From: Halomonas halodenitrificans DSM 735
GTDB taxonomy: Bacteria > Pseudomonadota > Gammaproteobacteria > Pseudomonadales > Halomonadaceae
DNA: 64,000 bases
NCBI RefSeq assembly: GCF_000620045.1
Contig: NZ_KK211058.1
Coordinates: forward strand, 1 to 64,000
Reading direction: 5' to 3'
The translations under genes were made by a program, and so were the position numbers. The notes beneath the pieces were generated by a model. It did not search any database. It was not told where the DNA came from and saw only the letters and a program-made list of their open reading frames with translations. Below are positions 63,662-64,000 of this stretch, one piece after another (positions within the stretch are counted from its first letter, which is position 1; the number at the start of each line of letters is the position of its first letter).

Positions 63662-64000
63662 ATGAGACGGATCGCATCAGCACTGGCAGCCATGATGGTC
63701 ACAGGCGGCCTCGCCTCGGCGGCATCCGCCAGCACCGCGGAAGATATCGTGATTGTCTATGACGCCTCGGGGTCCATGTGGGGGCAGATCGATGGCACCA
63801 GCAAGATCGAGATCGCTCGTGACGTGATGGCTGAGCTCGTCAACGGTTGGGATGCCGACACTCATCTTGGCCTGGTTGCCTATGGCCATCGCCGCCAGGG
63901 CGACTGCCGCGATATCGAAACCCTGGTTGAGCCTGGGCCTTTGAACAAGACAAGCTTTATCGATACCGTCAACGAGATACAGCCGGTGGGCAAGACGCCG
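63662..64000 (+). CDS. Secreted von Willebrand factor A domain protein (partial)
   Basis: The gene starts with a good GAGGAAGAGAG site and runs off the right edge after 113 codons. A signal peptide (MRRIASALAAMMVTGGLASAASA) precedes a VWA domain whose MIDAS metal motif DASGSMWG is intact. Similar proteins in proteobacteria are periplasmic. The function of the C-terminal part cannot be seen. Confidence 0.82.
   Translation, partial: MRRIASALAAMMVTGGLASAASASTAEDIVIVYDASGSMWGQIDGTSKIEIARDVMAELVNGWDADTHLGLVAYGHRRQGDCRDIETLVEPGPLNKTSFIDTVNEIQPVGKTP

Overview
This is a GC-rich gammaproteobacterial chromosome segment, most likely from the Halomonadaceae (Halomonas or a close relative). The evidence is the gene order. 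One block, dksA-gluQRS-cbrX-cbrA-cbrB-[sRNA]-pcnB-folK-panB-panC, is arranged as in Pseudomonas. Another, rlmE-ftsH-folP-glmM-tpiA-secG-tRNA-Leu-tRNA-fMet-rimP-nusA-infB-rbfA-truB-rpsO-pnp, is the classical gammaproteobacterial housekeeping cluster. The tmRNA tag (ANDDNYAQGALAA) and the protein sequences fit the same group. This is inference from sequence and synteny; no database was searched.

Layout. 1-473: non-coding DNA with an rRNA-type promoter firing out of the left edge, then the tyrS terminator. 474-10501: tyrS, anmK, pilT, yggS-proC-yggT-metX-metW-DUF4426 and an aminotransferase-sfsA pair. 10736-21849: dksA, gluQRS, the CbrA/CbrB two-component system with its small upstream ORF, a roughly 490-nt non-coding RNA locus, pcnB-folK and panB-panC-panD. 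22006-23181: a biosynthetic thiolase. 23363-38960 (minus strand): the pnp-to-rlmE cluster with two tRNAs. 39129-47728: yhbY, greA-carB-carA, dapB, a DMT exporter and corA. 47848-56543: dnaJ-dnaK-grpE with heat-shock promoters, recN with SOS boxes, fur/bamE, rnfH-ratA, smpB and tmRNA. 56544-62661: an accessory segment directly behind the tmRNA gene. It holds an integrase remnant, a three-gene operon built around a cytochrome b/molybdopterin fusion, a FAD disulfide reductase, a BigR/YgaV-type thiol-sensing ArsR repressor and an IS3 relic. 62662-64000: a VanX-type dipeptidase and the start of a secreted VWA protein.

How the parts work together. The most informative non-coding element lies between cbrB and pcnB, where Pseudomonas encodes CrcZ, the RNA that sequesters Hfq/Crc. 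Here the gap has a GG-N10-GC sigma-54 promoter, upstream GTTAC motifs suited to an NtrC-type activator such as CbrB, and at least seven CAACAA-type (CA) motifs. Two of these are displayed in hairpin loops, and a GC hairpin closes the locus. That is the architecture expected of a CbrAB-controlled, catabolite-repression-relieving sRNA outside Pseudomonas. Upstream, cbrA translation appears chained to two preceding ORFs by a duplicated 26-bp overlap module.

The accessory segment looks like the decayed remains of an ssrA-integrated island. It keeps redox and sulfur-linked genes: a sulfite-oxidase-fold domain fused to a b-type cytochrome, a CxxxxC flavoprotein, and a repressor whose two cysteines sit 66 residues apart, as in BigR. 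A joint function in reactive-sulfur handling is a hypothesis only.
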